From contig CM044955.1 in assembly GCA_024516035.1 (NCBI GenBank), positions 18,346,547 to 18,410,546 on the forward strand: 64,000 nucleotides of DNA, given 5' to 3'. This document shows, piece by piece, positions 1-44,822 of this stretch. The notes beneath the pieces are model-generated. The model saw only the letters and a list, made by a program, of their open reading frames with translations. It made no database searches and was not told where the DNA came from. The stretch's first letter is position 1, and each line of letters opens with the position of its first letter. The DNA comes from Bactericera cockerelli. Taxonomy: Eukaryota > Arthropoda > Insecta > Hemiptera > Triozidae. The translations under genes and the position numbers were made by a program.

Positions 1-1025
1 CATCATAAAAGGTTAAGTAAAAATAAGAGGAAAAAAAGCACCAAGATATAATATTTGAAATCAGTGTTAGAAAGAAGAGTGTTTTTTGGTATTTCCTTTC
101 ATACAGCCTTCATGTCTATTTGTTTGTTCGTTTGGTTACCGGAAATTAGAGGCAGCGTATCTGTATTTCTTACTCTGAGAAGTCTGTACTTCTGTCTGTA
201 TTTCTTACTCTGAGAAGTAGAAACACACAATAAATCCTGCAATGGAATTATTTAGGAAACTTGGAGAGTTACAACTCTTCTTATTATAAAAGGAAAGGAT
301 CCGTAGCGTCTAAAGTTAAGTCATACAGTTAAAGTAAGTAGATCGTTCAGAAAAAAAACTTACACACACCTTGAGAACGAGTGTGCTAGGAAATTTGCTT
401 TTTCTTGGTTCATTGTGTCCTTATCAAGACACGAGAACTTTCTCATTACTCAGGTGGAATATGAAAATTAAAGTGTCATCTGCTCACTTCGAAAATTTAT
501 CTCGTCACAAAACATCATATAAAAAGTGATTCATCCTAAAAAGGGCATAACAAACCATTAAAAAACAATTTTACTTAAAAATTAAGAAATGTTTAATCTA
601 TTAAAATATATCAACGTTACGTTAATTGTTTATCAATTGGAAACATTTCCATTGGTACAGCAGAAGTGTCTATTCTGAGTCAATTTCATGATATTCTCCA
701 ATTAAGACGGTTGAATTGAATCAGTAGACAAATTCCATTTAAGACAATCGATAGCAGAAAACATAGCTATTGTAAATTATAAACTTGATCGATACTACTG
801 GCAAGCGGCAATGTTTGCATGGTGCATTGCCGCGTTGAATTCCTATGGACACTCAGCCGACAGCGCCTCACGGTCCGAATTCTCATCCTCTTTGTCTCGA
901 TGTCGTAGAAATATAGTTAGGTTTTGATTTGTAGGCTCGTATTATGTACCTGTAATGAAAGCAAGAAGTCCGAGTTTTAGGTTGCTCATATACTGAAATT
1001 TCAACAGTATCCAAAGAGAAGACAG

Positions 1026-1245
1026 GTCAGCGTGGATGCACCAGCGTTGAATGCACCGGTTCTCGTAGGAACACCGAAATTAAGCAACGTCCAGCGTGAT
1101 GCTGGCATTCTGGCCCAACCCAGGCTGAGTGAGATTTATGTGGGTAGCAGGTTTGTGAGTTTCCTGCGAATGGAGGGTAACACCCCCGTCGTGTTATGAC
1201 CATGCAATTGAAAGCGACGTTAAACCAAAATAAAAAAAAAAGTGA
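1026..1245 (+). mobile_element. 5S rRNA-headed SINE
   Basis: The head GAATGCACCGGTTCTCGTAG ... ATTAAGCAACGTCCAGCG resembles 5S rRNA with its internal promoter, followed by a tail (CAGGCTGAGTGAG, GTGGGTAGCAGG, GTTAAACCAAAATAAAAA) shared with other copies in the window. It ends in an A-rich run. It lies downstream of the PFKFB stop codon. Confidence 0.7.
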
Positions 1246-2009
1246 AGACAGTTGGATTAGTAGAATATAATTTATCTCAAGTTTCAAATAAGACATCCAA
1301 TTATCATTTTATATTTTACTAGGATTGAATAAAATTCTTGTACAACATAAAATATAAATGCCAGTATGGTGCTTTAAATCGACAGCACTTTTTAGAAACA
1401 AGCAAACACCCTTCATTGGGAGGACAAGACAAGAGATATAACGAAACTACTCAAACAATGGGTGCTATGTCAAAATCATATCTATATGTACATACAAAAT
1501 TATAACAGCAATAGCAGCAAAATAATAAACAGCTAAAATAATAGACACCAAGGATACAAGACTTCATAACCTTCGCTTGAAGTTGATAGTTTTATGAAAA
1601 AAGAATCGGCATAAATTACAACGAGGCTTTGAAATGTTATTTATTTTGAAAATATGAACCATATATTTACATGTCTGAACATTGGATTCTTTACAAACAT
1701 AGCCTCATCCAATGAAATCTTTAGAATTGATGATTATGAATGCTCAACAGATAATCATGACAGCAAAAATATGGTCTTCAGATTACCTTAAACATAATAT
1801 CCTCTAATTTCATTGGACAAGACTATACTTAAAAATAACTTGAGGGAATCCCCATACTATCTCTTATGGTTTTCCGTTCGAGGAATGTGTTTGAGGATTT
1901 ATGTAACTCAAGAAATCATGAATTCCACCTAACAGGTCAATCAAGATCCCCCTTCTATCTAATTCACCCCATGTACTCACCTCATCTCAGCTCTCAGGTC
2001 TCAGCCTCA

Positions 2010-34256
<32,247 letters not shown>

Positions 34257-35877
34257 CCTGATTCCTGGATTCTAACTATAGCGGCAGATCTCAACAACTG
34301 CCACTGTTACTTAGTAGTACAAAGCACTCATGGTTATCTGATAGGGCGAGAATTCTTTCATCTGTCAGTCAAAACCACATGTTGCACGATCGCGTCATTC
34401 ATTCACAATTCAGACGTAAATTATTATTTTGAATCACGCCACATGCGTCAGATTCTCAGATTTCAAAAATAATATTTTTCCAAATGTGTTTTGACTGTGG
34501 TCGTTTGAGATTCAAGAAATGTACTTACAAATTCATGTTTTTTTATAATGGTATTTTGCTGTTGTTATTCGATAAATAACAAAAAATAAATTATATTTGA
34601 TGTTATACAATAGATTGGTTTATATTATACAATAGATTAGTTGGTATTATACAATAGATTAGTTGAAATGACAATTTCACTAATGAATCTCGAGTGGTTA
34701 CACAAGTCTCGATTTTCTTATTATAAACTGGTCAGAGTCCTCCAAGAGAAGCCCCAATTATCACAGTGACCTCTATTAGATCTATTGTAACCTAAGTTTA
34801 GATTTTAGGAACACTGGAAAATAAAGTAGACACTAAAATCTAGACATGTACGTACAATGAGAAATCTGATGAGAAAAAAACATCACATAAAAAAACATCA
34901 CATACAACTAGTCCGCTAAAAAAATTCCAACGAAATTCCTAACCATCACTAATGCAGACACTCCGTTGATTACTAATAAGTTAAATAAATTCAGTACAGA
35001 AGTTACCTACTTCATTATCTCTCAATTCCCAAGCACATTATTCCTATATCACGATTATCACAACACTCGACAAAAGCGAAAAATATCCAAGCCGGCAAAG
35101 ATAACGTGCTTAGGATTATTTTAAAATAACGATTTTTTTGGAATCAGAAGGATATTTACAGTAAAAAAAGCGCAATTTTAATGAGCCTGGGACTAATTAA
35201 AAAAGCCTAGGACAGACAGTGGGAGGAAAGTATTTAACGCACTACTCATCTCACGGTGAGACAAGGATGTGTGGACCGGACAGTTTCTTACGGCGGAAAT
35301 TTTGATCGGACTGTCAGGGCAGGGACTCTTGAACAGAAGTAGTGTGAATTGGCCTCTGCAACTACCACTGTCTTTGTGAAACTAACAAAGCTTGAGTGAG
35401 CCTTGACGACACGCTAGCAGAAAATCAAGTCTGAAAATCGATAGATTCCATTTTTTCTCCATGTTTCTGTAAACGATTTAAACTATTTTAATAATCTTGC
35501 TGGGCTAGGAAGCAACAATGATAGGTCTCTAGTTCAGTTTAGGAAAAATAGTAACTATATCTCTTGGATTATGTCTCTTTTGCCACTTTCGCATTTTCCA
35601 GACTATGAAGTATATTTTCTTCTTCGCCACAATCGCCAATGGCTTGGATGGTAGAGATTGTCTCAAGCATTAATTCCGCCCTTTGTGATTTTTGTAAATA
35701 AATTTCAATAAAGACTTTACTACTACTACATCTGGCTGGGGGTCATTAAACAGGGAGAAGAGAAGTGTTTCGTTAGAGGACTATATTAACCAGCTAACCC
35801 TAACAAGCCAGGCTAAATTGCAATTTCCTAAAGGTTCATTGGTTTACAGAGAAAAAGTTCAAGTCCTCAAGTTGGAT

Positions 35878-35990
35878 GGTTGCAGATAGAAATATGTGGT
35901 TCGGGACGAGCCAACTTTTCCACTTAAGGGAGCTGGAGACCATCAATCCCCCTCCAGCTGTAGCCAAGCTGTCTACAACTACTACTTGAA
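35878..35990 (-). repeat. Interspersed repeat, shared with 59601-59722
   Basis: GATAGAAATATGTGGTTCGG, ACGAGCCAACTT and GCTGTAGCCAAGCTGTCTAC recur at 59601-59722, there followed by an (ACA)n run. It is probably a short retroposon on the minus strand; family unknown. Confidence 0.6.
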
Positions 35991-36069
35991 TGATAAACTT
36001 GAGAAATCTGATCCGTCTGGAATTGGTAAGTGCTTGTGAATTCAACTGTCGACAATCTTAACAGACTGA

Positions 36070-36197
36070 CAGCCGTATTTATGAACAGAAAACGCCGTTT
36101 GAGCATGGTCTGAAGCATGATTTCTTTTAATATTATTGGCCAATACCTTGCTTGAGACAGTGCTCAGACAAAATTCGCTGTTCATAAATACGGGTGT
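36070..36197. mobile_element. Short MITE
   Basis: Ends AGCCGTATTTATGAACAG and CTGTTCATAAATACGGGTGT are inverted. A half copy (AAATCATGCTTGAGAC ... TTCATAGATACGGGTATGAG) is at 33178-33232. Confidence 0.7.
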
Positions 36198-36789
36198 GAA
36201 TCTCGACAGAGGAATACAAGTTTCACCCAAATCAACCAATGTGCATGATTGCAAACAAGTTTTCGCGATGTAGACGTACACTACGAGGCCCTTAGTTTAA
36301 TTGAGCAAGGTTTCGAGATGACGATAGTCACATCTTATCACCACGGAGCCAGGAGCGTCCCTAGGATCAGGCATGCACGAGGCAGGACTCAAACTTCTAG
36401 AGCACACTCAGATTTGACCGAAACATGCATCAAGTGTGGGTGTATATACGCTCAAAAATTCAACGCATAATGGTGCTGAAAATAGATATCCTTAGGCCGC
36501 AGTGTTCTCAATTGTATGGAGTTTCCAGAGAAACCTTATAACAATTAGGATTAGAAATTATAGGGGTATTATTATATGTACAGTACAATCTGTACATACT
36601 CACAGGATAATTATAATTCCTAGCAGTTTCTAACAGCACTATATTAGTTTATTGGAAGGAGGGGTTTCATCCATTAGTTATAGAGACAGTGGGTCAACAC
36701 CAACCAACTGAGTCAAGTCAAAAAGCAAGACGAGTCTACCAAGAGATATTATACGCCCGAAAGCACTCCTATTTACACACGCATACAAC

Positions 36790-37105
36790 AGATGCAACCG
36801 TTCAGCCATATTGACCAATCGAAATCTCCCATAAACCGTTCGAGATTTTTACACTGGCGGCATTAAAGAATACTTTTCAAAAATATTTTCACTGTTGGTT
36901 TTTCTACCCATGGTCAAAATCTCAAACTTTTTTGGTAGATACAACCGTTCAGCTATATTGACCAATCGAAATCTCCCATAAACCGGTCGAGATTTTTACA
37001 CTGACGGCATTATAGAAAAAATTTCAAAAATATTTTCACTGTTGGTTTTTCTACCCATGGTAGGAGGAGTCAAAATCTCAAACTTTTTCGGTAGATATCT
37101 ACCCG
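36790..37105. repeat. Tandem duplication of about 146 bp
   Basis: ACCGTTCAGCCATATTGACC, AATCGAAATCTCCCATAAAC and TTCACTGTTGGTTTTTCTAC occur twice in order, from 36796 and from 36942. The second copy has a small insertion (TAGGAGGAG). Confidence 0.85.
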
Positions 37106-37854
37106 TTCCATCTCACGCACAATGCCGACTTATAGTGTGAACGAAACCGATGCTACTACTAACCCATATTGCACAAGTTATGCGAGGACCTAGGGGATTA
37201 GTGCACAAAGCAATGCATGTGTAGCGAGATAACCGTTTGTTTTCAAGTAAACTGAGCAAAAAAAATACCGAAGCGTAATCTTTGAACTAAGTTTAATGAC
37301 TAATATTTTCCAAGTTGATTTATGGAAAACTAAAACTGGACAGCAAAACCTATTATTCAATACACCACTCGAGGTGTTTGCTAGGTCCATTTCAGGAGCT
37401 GTCAAACCGTCCCGAGTTGGAAGCATCTGTTGAAAACTAAAAAAAAAACAGACTAAAGATCTGCAAAATCGTTTTAAAAAGAGAAGTTTAAAAAAAAAAA
37501 AAAAAAAAAATGTATTTAAAGTCCCTTTTAACTGTATGGTAAAATGCACTTAGGCAGATTTTGTGTTCAATATCTGAAAGTCTAGACTAGATGTTGATTG
37601 CAAACCAAATGAATACACTCCACTGTTTGACATTGCAACGGTCACTGTATCTATTGAAGTTAAGTATGTTAAGTTTTGCGATAACCTTTAGTAACCATGC
37701 TAATTAGTTAATTATCATAGTTTGCCCCTCAAAACTTACCTTTAAAATAAATTACTTGTTTTTTGTACTGTAGAAATTTCTCGAGTTTAAGAAACATTCG
37801 TAGAGAGTACCATAGTATGATAATTTCTTATTATAGAATAAGGAAAGTAAGGAA

Positions 37855-38038
37855 AGCGTCGCTGGCGCGTTGAATGCACAGTCCAGCGAGTGAAGACTTC
37901 GTGATACTGACATTCCGGCCCAACTCAGGCTGGATGAACTTAATGTGAGTAGCAGGTTTGTGATTTTCCTTCGTATATTGAAGGAACACCTCCGTCGTGA
38001 TATGATCCTGCAGTTGAAAGTGTCGTTAAACCAAAAAT
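37855..38038 (+). mobile_element. 5S-headed SINE, deleted head
   Basis: GCGTTGAATGCACAGTCCAG then the tail GGCCCAACTCAGGCTGG, GTGAGTAGCAGGTTTGTG and GTCGTTAAACCAAAAATATG. The middle of the 5S-like part is missing compared with the copy at 1026. Confidence 0.6.
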
Positions 38039-38794
38039 ATGACTATTGTAATGTCAGAAAAGAAAAGTAGTTTGTTTCTACTGTAAAAGATTGATTCATC
38101 AGTAAATTTCACTCTGAGGGATTTTTCGGTCTTTGTCAGGAAGAGTACTCAAACTTTGCCTGGTTCCTTAGCCACTACGTCTCAACCACAAACAAAGGAT
38201 TGGGCGTGATTTTGACACACCATCCATTTTCGCCGCTAATAAATCACTATTACTGCTATACAGTAGTGCCTAATGGAACCAAGTTAGTTATAGTAAAATA
38301 CTCATACGTAGTAGATGTGCTAATTGATCATTCAATATCTGCTGATAACCTTCAGTGCAGTAGAAACGCATTGTACATTTATATACTATACACTCACATC
38401 ACACATAACTATTTACTTTAGTCGACCTCAGTAGCTCAATCGTTAAGACGGCAGAATCGTAATCGTAGCAAAAAGAAAAAAGTCGAAGCTCTTTTTCAAG
38501 CCAATTTAAATATTGAATAAATTCAATTTATCATTTTTTTATACAATTCTAAATTCTCGAATACCCAAATTTTCAATTAATCATTTTTTAATTATACAAT
38601 TCTAAAATTCTCTCTGAAAATACTCTTTTCAAATTATAGTATCAGAGACATGGAAACATGTAGGACTCCCCTTCTTCAATTTTAGATTCATAAAGCCCCT
38701 AAAATAATTCTTATTCCAAATTAACTGAGTATGATGGAGAAGGAATAGTGATGTAGATGTGAATATTGAAAGTTAAAGTAATGATTAATTTCTA

Positions 38795-39310
38795 CTCAAG
38801 TCAAAATCTCAAGTACCTACAACTCAAAACTATCAGTCAAAATCTCAAGTACCTACAATTCCAAAACTATCAGTCAAAATCTCAAGTACCTACAACTCAA
38901 AACTATCAGTCAAAATCTCAATAGGTACCTACAATTCCAAACTATCAGTCAAAATCTCAAGTACCTACAACTCAAAACTATCAGTCAAAATCTCAAGTAC
39001 CTACAACTCAAACTATCAGTCAAAATCTCAAGTCTACAACTCAAAACTATCAGTCAAAATCTCAAGTACCTACAACTCCAAACTATCAGTCAAAATCTCA
39101 AGTACCTACAACTCAAAACTATCAGTCAAAATCTCAAGTACCTACAACTCAAAACTATCAGTCAAAATCTTAAGTACCTACAACTCAAAACTATCAGTCA
39201 AAATCTTAAGTACCTAACAAAATTTCAAGTACCTACAACTCAAACTATCAGTCAAAATCTTAAGTACCTACAACTCAAAACTATCAGTCAAAATCTTAAG
39301 TATAAATAAA
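38795..39310. repeat. 36-37-bp minisatellite, about 14 copies
   Basis: Unit: CTATCAGTCAAAATCTCAAG plus TACCTACAACTCAAAA. Copies are near-identical with small deletions, and the array decays on the right (39300-39380). There are no unique spacers, so it is not a CRISPR array. It lies in the intergenic region. Confidence 0.95.
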
Positions 39311-39399
39311 AAAGTCAAAATCTCAAGTAACCAGAAGTCAAAATTTCAAGTATAAAAAGTCAAAATTATCAGCTATATATCAAAGTCTCAAGTACATGT

Positions 39400-40787
39400 C
39401 GCTGTTAGCATTAAGTTAGCACCCTACGAGTAAGCATTCTCCAGCTCTTCACATAAGCCTCTACTAGATAAATGCGTATTGCGTAACCCTCCAGATTATA
39501 ATTATTTTAATGCGAAGTTATCATTAAAAAAATATGCCTGAAATGACGTAAACTCGTAACTTAATATCTTCCCACTACGATATTATATTTGAACAAAAAA
39601 AGTTTACTATTTTCTCCACTGTGAATGCCTCAGCGACCTTGACATTGAATATTTTAAACGTGTTTATAAGCAACTATAAGTATACAAAATACCTAGCGAG
39701 ATGTATTGATGTCTGTGTTATAACATGCTGAATCAGTTATGCCATCATATATCTTCAAATTCATGACACATTGAGCCTATTTGCCTACGCTACCGCGAAC
39801 AATATTGTTCAAACGAGGAGGGGTTTGTAAACGATGGACCTGACTTGGCTCTTGAAAAACACATGTGATCTACATTAGGAACTTAAGAATTGGCATGGAA
39901 CTTTAAAAAGACACCACCAAGAAAGCTCATTATTCAATTTAACAACATAAATATGTATTAAATGTTGTTTGAATTAATTTACTTTTGAAATTTCAAAGAG
40001 CAATCTTAACCAGATACACCACCTTTTTCATTACATTTATTTTAAAATGAAAAACAATTAGGTTTTTTTTTACAGTGTAAAAAAAAACCAATCACTGTAA
40101 TCAGTTGCGGGACATGGATCAAATATTTGAAAAGTTTAGCGACCTCCACACTAAATGGATCTGTAGATTCGTTATGTAAAGAGCACGTGCGTTTGGTATT
40201 TTTAGTTCCTCGTCTCTACCTATTGAATCTACATAAATATATTTATTTACATTAGCCTGCTTGTTGTTCCGAGCTAATATATTCACGCCGGGCTCAGACA
40301 CATCCCAGATCGCTAAAATACTTCACGGATTTCAAGCGCGGCACATCCCATCGTGTGACGATTCACGTAGAAAATCATAAAAATATTCTCAACAAACTAT
40401 CCAATGCTGGCCGCGAGGTCAGTTTGTTCAGCTTCTGTGGATTAATAAAAATAAAATGAATTCCATGTTCTTAAGACAAGATGAAAATAATCCACAACTT
40501 CATCTCAAGCCACAGTAGTGCGTCAGACGCCAGGCCAGGCAAGATGGGCTTTTATGCTTTTAATGTGGTATCTACTATGTATGTATTAACATGTAAACTA
40601 TATTTACCGTTATATAAGCACTTTAGTTTCTGGGAGGCGTTCTCCCGCGAAACGACCGTTTCGTTGATAAAATTAATAACAAATGTCTTAATATTGTATT
40701 TCCCTACCATATTATTAGAGCTCAAATATTAAATAAAGAATAAATATTACAATGACTTTAGTGAGTGGGGTACAGAAGAATAAAATG
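39400..40787. other. Apparently unique intergenic stretch
   Basis: No repeat family recognised. A minus-strand open frame at 40119-40301 and a locally GC-richer zone at 40260-40450 could belong to an upstream, non-coding PFKFB exon or promoter, but nothing decides this. Confidence 0.4.
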
Positions 40788-40925
40788 ATTTTTTTTTTTT
40801 TTTTTTTTATTTGTCCATATTCCTCCACTGGTTGCTCGGTGTTAACATCAAAGCAGTGCGCAAGTCGGAAAAATCTGTGCCTGTCGGAATTCTAACCTGG
40901 GTCTCATGTGTACAATCCAAATACC
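40788..40925 (-). mobile_element. tRNA-like SINE with poly(A) tail, minus strand
   Basis: A T-run at 40789-40810 is followed by CCTCCACTGGTTGCTCGGTG and a B-box-like TTCTAACCTGGGTC. On the minus strand this reads as a tRNA-like head, body and poly(A). Confidence 0.5.
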
Positions 40926-42339
40926 CTCTTCTGCGGACACAGTGACTAATATTATATTATACACTTCATTTTATAAATCGTGTAAACACACTAACAGCCC
41001 CCCCCCACCACCACACACACACATGCCCCTCCCCCCCCCATTGATGGAGAGAAATAATGTTTCAACCAAATCAGTAGCCACGTGTTTCAGTATAAAATCA
41101 TATTAATCTAAAATCTATTATTGCGAAAAACAAATTCTATTAGTATCTAGAAACTGGGTGCATAGATAAAAGATAAAGTTCATGGAATGTTATAGTAGGA
41201 AATGAACTTTTTATCATAGCTACTCTACCTAGAGACCTAGCCGTATCATGATAACGCACAAGCAGAACCCACGTTTGAAAATACAAATAGGTCAATACAA
41301 AGAAACCTTATATAAGTATAAGGTTTCTTTGTGATATATCACAAGTTTGGCGGGTAACTCAGCATTACAAAACTTGTCATTACATTATATGCCTGTTAAG
41401 AGAAATTGGTCTCGAAATTATAAAATGTAAAAGGCATGGTCATACCTACTATAGAGAACATAGTGATGTTCAATTTAGTCCCGCTGCAAAGTAGGGAGTA
41501 ACAGCTAGTTCTTAATAAATTAGTGAAGCAATAATGCCCTTCCTCTTTCTGTGTTTGTCTCTTAATTAATATTGAGTTCAGAGTTCAGTGCAGCACGTCT
41601 TCAATTTTCCTCACTTAATGAATTTTCTATTCATCAAGAAACCTAAGACTATTTCAGCAGCTATGTTCCTACATTGTGAAACCAATGAAGCAAGCTCCAT
41701 TAAAGAGATGTTTTTTTGGAAGAGTTTTCCTTTGTATAACTAGGGGTTGTCACAGTCATTTTTACAAGCTAATAATTCAGATAGAATAATTATATGAACT
41801 ATAAAACTTTCAAGATGAACCAAGTGGTAAATCAAGTGTTCACTCAACTTCATGTACATATCCATACCTACGTATACGTAATAAGTCCAAAAATCAACCA
41901 ATTTGGGCGTTTATATATAAAAAAAAAAATGTAAAATTGATATACAATTATATATATATTTGTAAAACACATTTATATTAAAGAAAAATGTGCCTTTAAA
42001 ATCAACACACACTTATTTGCTATTTGGGTGTTTTCAAACACAAACTTTTCTTTTGTGTGTTTACGATTTGACTTTGTAGCTGCTTTCGATTCGACAATTT
42101 ATCATCTGTAAGTCCAAAGTCCATCAGTAAGTTCCGTCCACACTGAAGAGTGCTATATCCGACAAGAGTCCGCCTGGCGGGACACACGACATCTCCACTT
42201 TCGTCATTTTCTATTGAATTGAGTTCATTAGTCCACCACACACATGTCTGAACTGAAGTCAGGGACAGTGCACTAATGGGAGGGGCAAAGTGAAGCCACT
42301 CAAGTGCCCAAAAGTAAGGGGTTCAATAACATAATAATA

Positions 42340-42523
42340 GTATCGCCTTATTTATACCGCCCGATCAGGACCAATAAGTACCATTATTCTAGCAGTAAGC
42401 CCAAGACGTATTATTATGTAGTAAAAATCGCAAAGGAGAGGATAACTTGTCATGGCTGGGTTTCGAACCAGCGACATCTGGATTACCAGACCAGTCTTGA
42501 CCACCGAGCCACCAGGAATACAT
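42340..42523 (-). mobile_element. tRNA-derived SINE (family 3), minus strand
   Basis: TATCGCCTTATTTATACCGC to ACCACCGAGCCACCAGGAAT matches the family. A body-only fragment is at 43206-43265. Confidence 0.75.
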
Positions 42524-42562
42524 AGTAAAAGCAATAGTTTTCGAGATTCTGAATAGATAGCA

Positions 42563-42714
42563 GACCTCAGTAGCTTGATGGATAAGGCGGTGGACTTGTA
42601 ACCTGGAGGTCGGTAGTTCAAGTACCGGTTTCAGCGTGGATTTGGTAATGCGAGTTTGAGTAGTTGTTATATCACGAAAGTGATTAACACAAAATTGATA
42701 ACTTTTAACTTTTT
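42563..42714 (+). mobile_element. tRNA-derived SINE (family 2)
   Basis: CAGACCTCAGTAGCTTGATG, GGAGGTCGGTAGTTCAAGTA and AAGTGATTAACACAAAATTG match the other copies. It follows a family 3 SINE by about 40 nt. Confidence 0.75.
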
Positions 42715-43298
42715 AACTTAAAACTTAGATAGCAGACTTGGTTGGAATGCAAGTGATCCGGGTTCGAATGCTGTCGCAAACCACTCAACTATATCGATGC
42801 ATGAAGAATTTTTTTTTGTTTGAGGCCCAACACCATCCCTCCCATAAACTGCCTTTGTCCGCCCCTGAATCCTGAAGGAAGATACGTCAACCATCACGTT
42901 TTTATTTCTTTACGACCCTTCCTACCCTTAGAAATGTACTTCATTAACTTGATTGAATTTCATGGTGTTCCAATGTTCAACTTTTTCCGAGGACCAAAGT
43001 TATTGTGGATTCCGCTTTCGATATAAACAATTGCTTTCTAATGGAAAAGTGGTGAAATAAATAGAAACGCCTCTTAATTAACGACTCATAACTCACAAGT
43101 TCGTCGTCGTATGACTAGAAAACTGTGATAAATGTTGTAGTATACTAACAAAGATCCTCTGTTGCTCTATAAATGATACATACAAAACCTTCACTACATT
43201 CTATGAATAATCAATGACCTTATTTATACCGCCTGATGAGGAATTTTCCATTTTTCCAGCAGTATTTTGGTTGCCAATAATTAGTGGTCATGTGTATA

Positions 43299-43472
43299 TC
43301 ACTTTTCTACTTATACTGATTCAAATAGAGAGGTTAGTTGATGGCATGAATATACAGAACTATTACCTGCTGATGAGAGCAAACAAGCTCGAAACAGCTG
43401 TCCACTGTCCAGGTATGTTCTGATATTCATATACATCTAGTAAAACTTCTCACTTATTTTCTTTTATACTGA
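43299..43472 (+). mobile_element. Retrozyme-like unit carrying hammerhead copy 1
   Basis: It shares the same order as the 52-kb copy: TCACTTTTCTACTTATACTG at 43299, AATAGAGAGGTTAGTTG, the hammerhead, ATATTCATATACATCTAGTA, then a diverged repeat of the start at 43450 (period 151 nt). It is more diverged than the 52-kb copy. Confidence 0.65.
43355..43422 (+). ncRNA. Type I hammerhead ribozyme motif, copy 1
   Basis: Stem I: CAGAAC (43355-43360) pairs with GTTCTG (43417-43422) and TACCTG (43364-43369) with CAGGTA (43410-43415), separated by a small internal loop (TAT/T). The core CTGATGA is 43370-43376. Stem II is GAGC/GCTC with loop AAACAA (43377-43390). GAA follows at 43391-43393. Stem III can form as ACAG (43394-43397) with CTGT (43405-43408), and C43409 is the predicted cleavage nucleotide in GTC. 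Compared with copy 2 it carries 7 extra nt that lengthen stem III from 2 to 4 bp. All invariant core bases are present. Confidence 0.85.
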
Positions 43473-44637
43473 CGTTTATACACATTATACTGACCGACTC
43501 TTGAGAGAACAAGCAATCAATGCATTGAGTGGGATTCGTAACTACAAATACATCAGTGATGTTGATATTGATGATGTGCTACCTGGATTACCAATCTCAC
43601 GACCACTCGACCACTATACATAAAGGTGGTCATTACGTGCGCGTAACAGATATCCTAGTTCTTATTTCCAAAAATTATCTTGGTTAAGTCGAACTGTTTA
43701 TATTAGAACCCAAGGTACAGAGCAAAAAGGCTACTATAAAGAGGTTTCTAATATAGCCACTTCTCTATTACTGTACCAGTGTACCTACATAAACAGGTGA
43801 CGCAGGGACCTGAGATTTTCTCCATTATAAAGAGTTTTCTATTATATCCGTGTCCATTATCAATTATCAAATCGTATATAAATATTGATACGTATGAAAA
43901 GGTTTTTTTTTCTCCTGATTGGTCAGCAGTACCAAATCATCTGCATACAGTAACGCTTTTATATTATGAGTTTGATTTTTTTTTTACAACAAGATTTTAT
44001 TGATATAATTTTTTTTTCAATGTTTAACAACTTTCAAATACTAAGATTCCCGCCCCATCTTCACATTAATTCAACACCCCGCACTTTTTTCCTCATCCCC
44101 CTCATTCTTATTGACACGGCTCTGATAGTAGTCTTATTGACACGGCTCTGATAATCTGATACGTATACAAAGGTCACCACTTGCAATCGTGTGTGTGACA
44201 CTGACCAAGTTTTCCAAACACCTTATCTCTCTGGTATCAAATTCCACTTTCACATTGAACTTGAACTTCAAATACTATTATCATGTTTGTATGGAAGTCG
44301 TACCCAGTACCCACAGATTAGAGGTCTACTTCTCAACAAATAGTGGTCCTTCGATAGTGGAAATCGAGTAGAACAGTGGGTAAATAAAAGCTGTAAATAT
44401 GAACAAACATTGTGAAAGTAAACCATTCGATATCACTTTTAACTTATCATTTCAACAACTTCTCATTTTTCTATGGCTTTTTCCGTTCACAAGGGTATCG
44501 ACATTTTATGCTAGAGTACTGGACTCAGCAAGCTACAAACTACATAAATTTGTATTGTGAACTCTCAAGAGGCCAGCCCGGGTATTGCTAGGGTCCACTG
44601 AATTTGTAGTATACCAGCAGAACCACTGTTTGATGTT

Positions 44638-44822
44638 TTACACTACATTTTTTGTGGAATCTATAATGTAGGAAAAACGGTATACAACCATATTAGAGAA
44701 AATTGATAAACAAATCGCCTAAGAAGTTTTGGAGTTACAAGTGATAAGGTATAAATTCTCAAAATTGCCAAGTTATATACAATGTGAACCAATCACGAGG
44801 ATGTATTGTGTCCTTAATTGAC
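44638..44822 (+). repeat. Copy of the 12928 repeat body without the hairpin
   Basis: GGAATCTATAATGTAGGAAA, AAGTTTTGGAGTTACAAGTG and AATCACGAGGATGTATTGTG follow the order of 13000-13165. Confidence 0.6.

Noticed and set aside
38795..39310. CRISPR-like array
   Set aside because: There are no unique spacers between repeats; it is a head-to-tail eukaryotic minisatellite.
40119..40301. First coding exon of PFKFB on the minus strand
   Set aside because: The possible donor after AACAAGCAGGCTAAT leaves phase 0, whereas exon 2 needs phase 1. A non-coding upstream exon here cannot be excluded.
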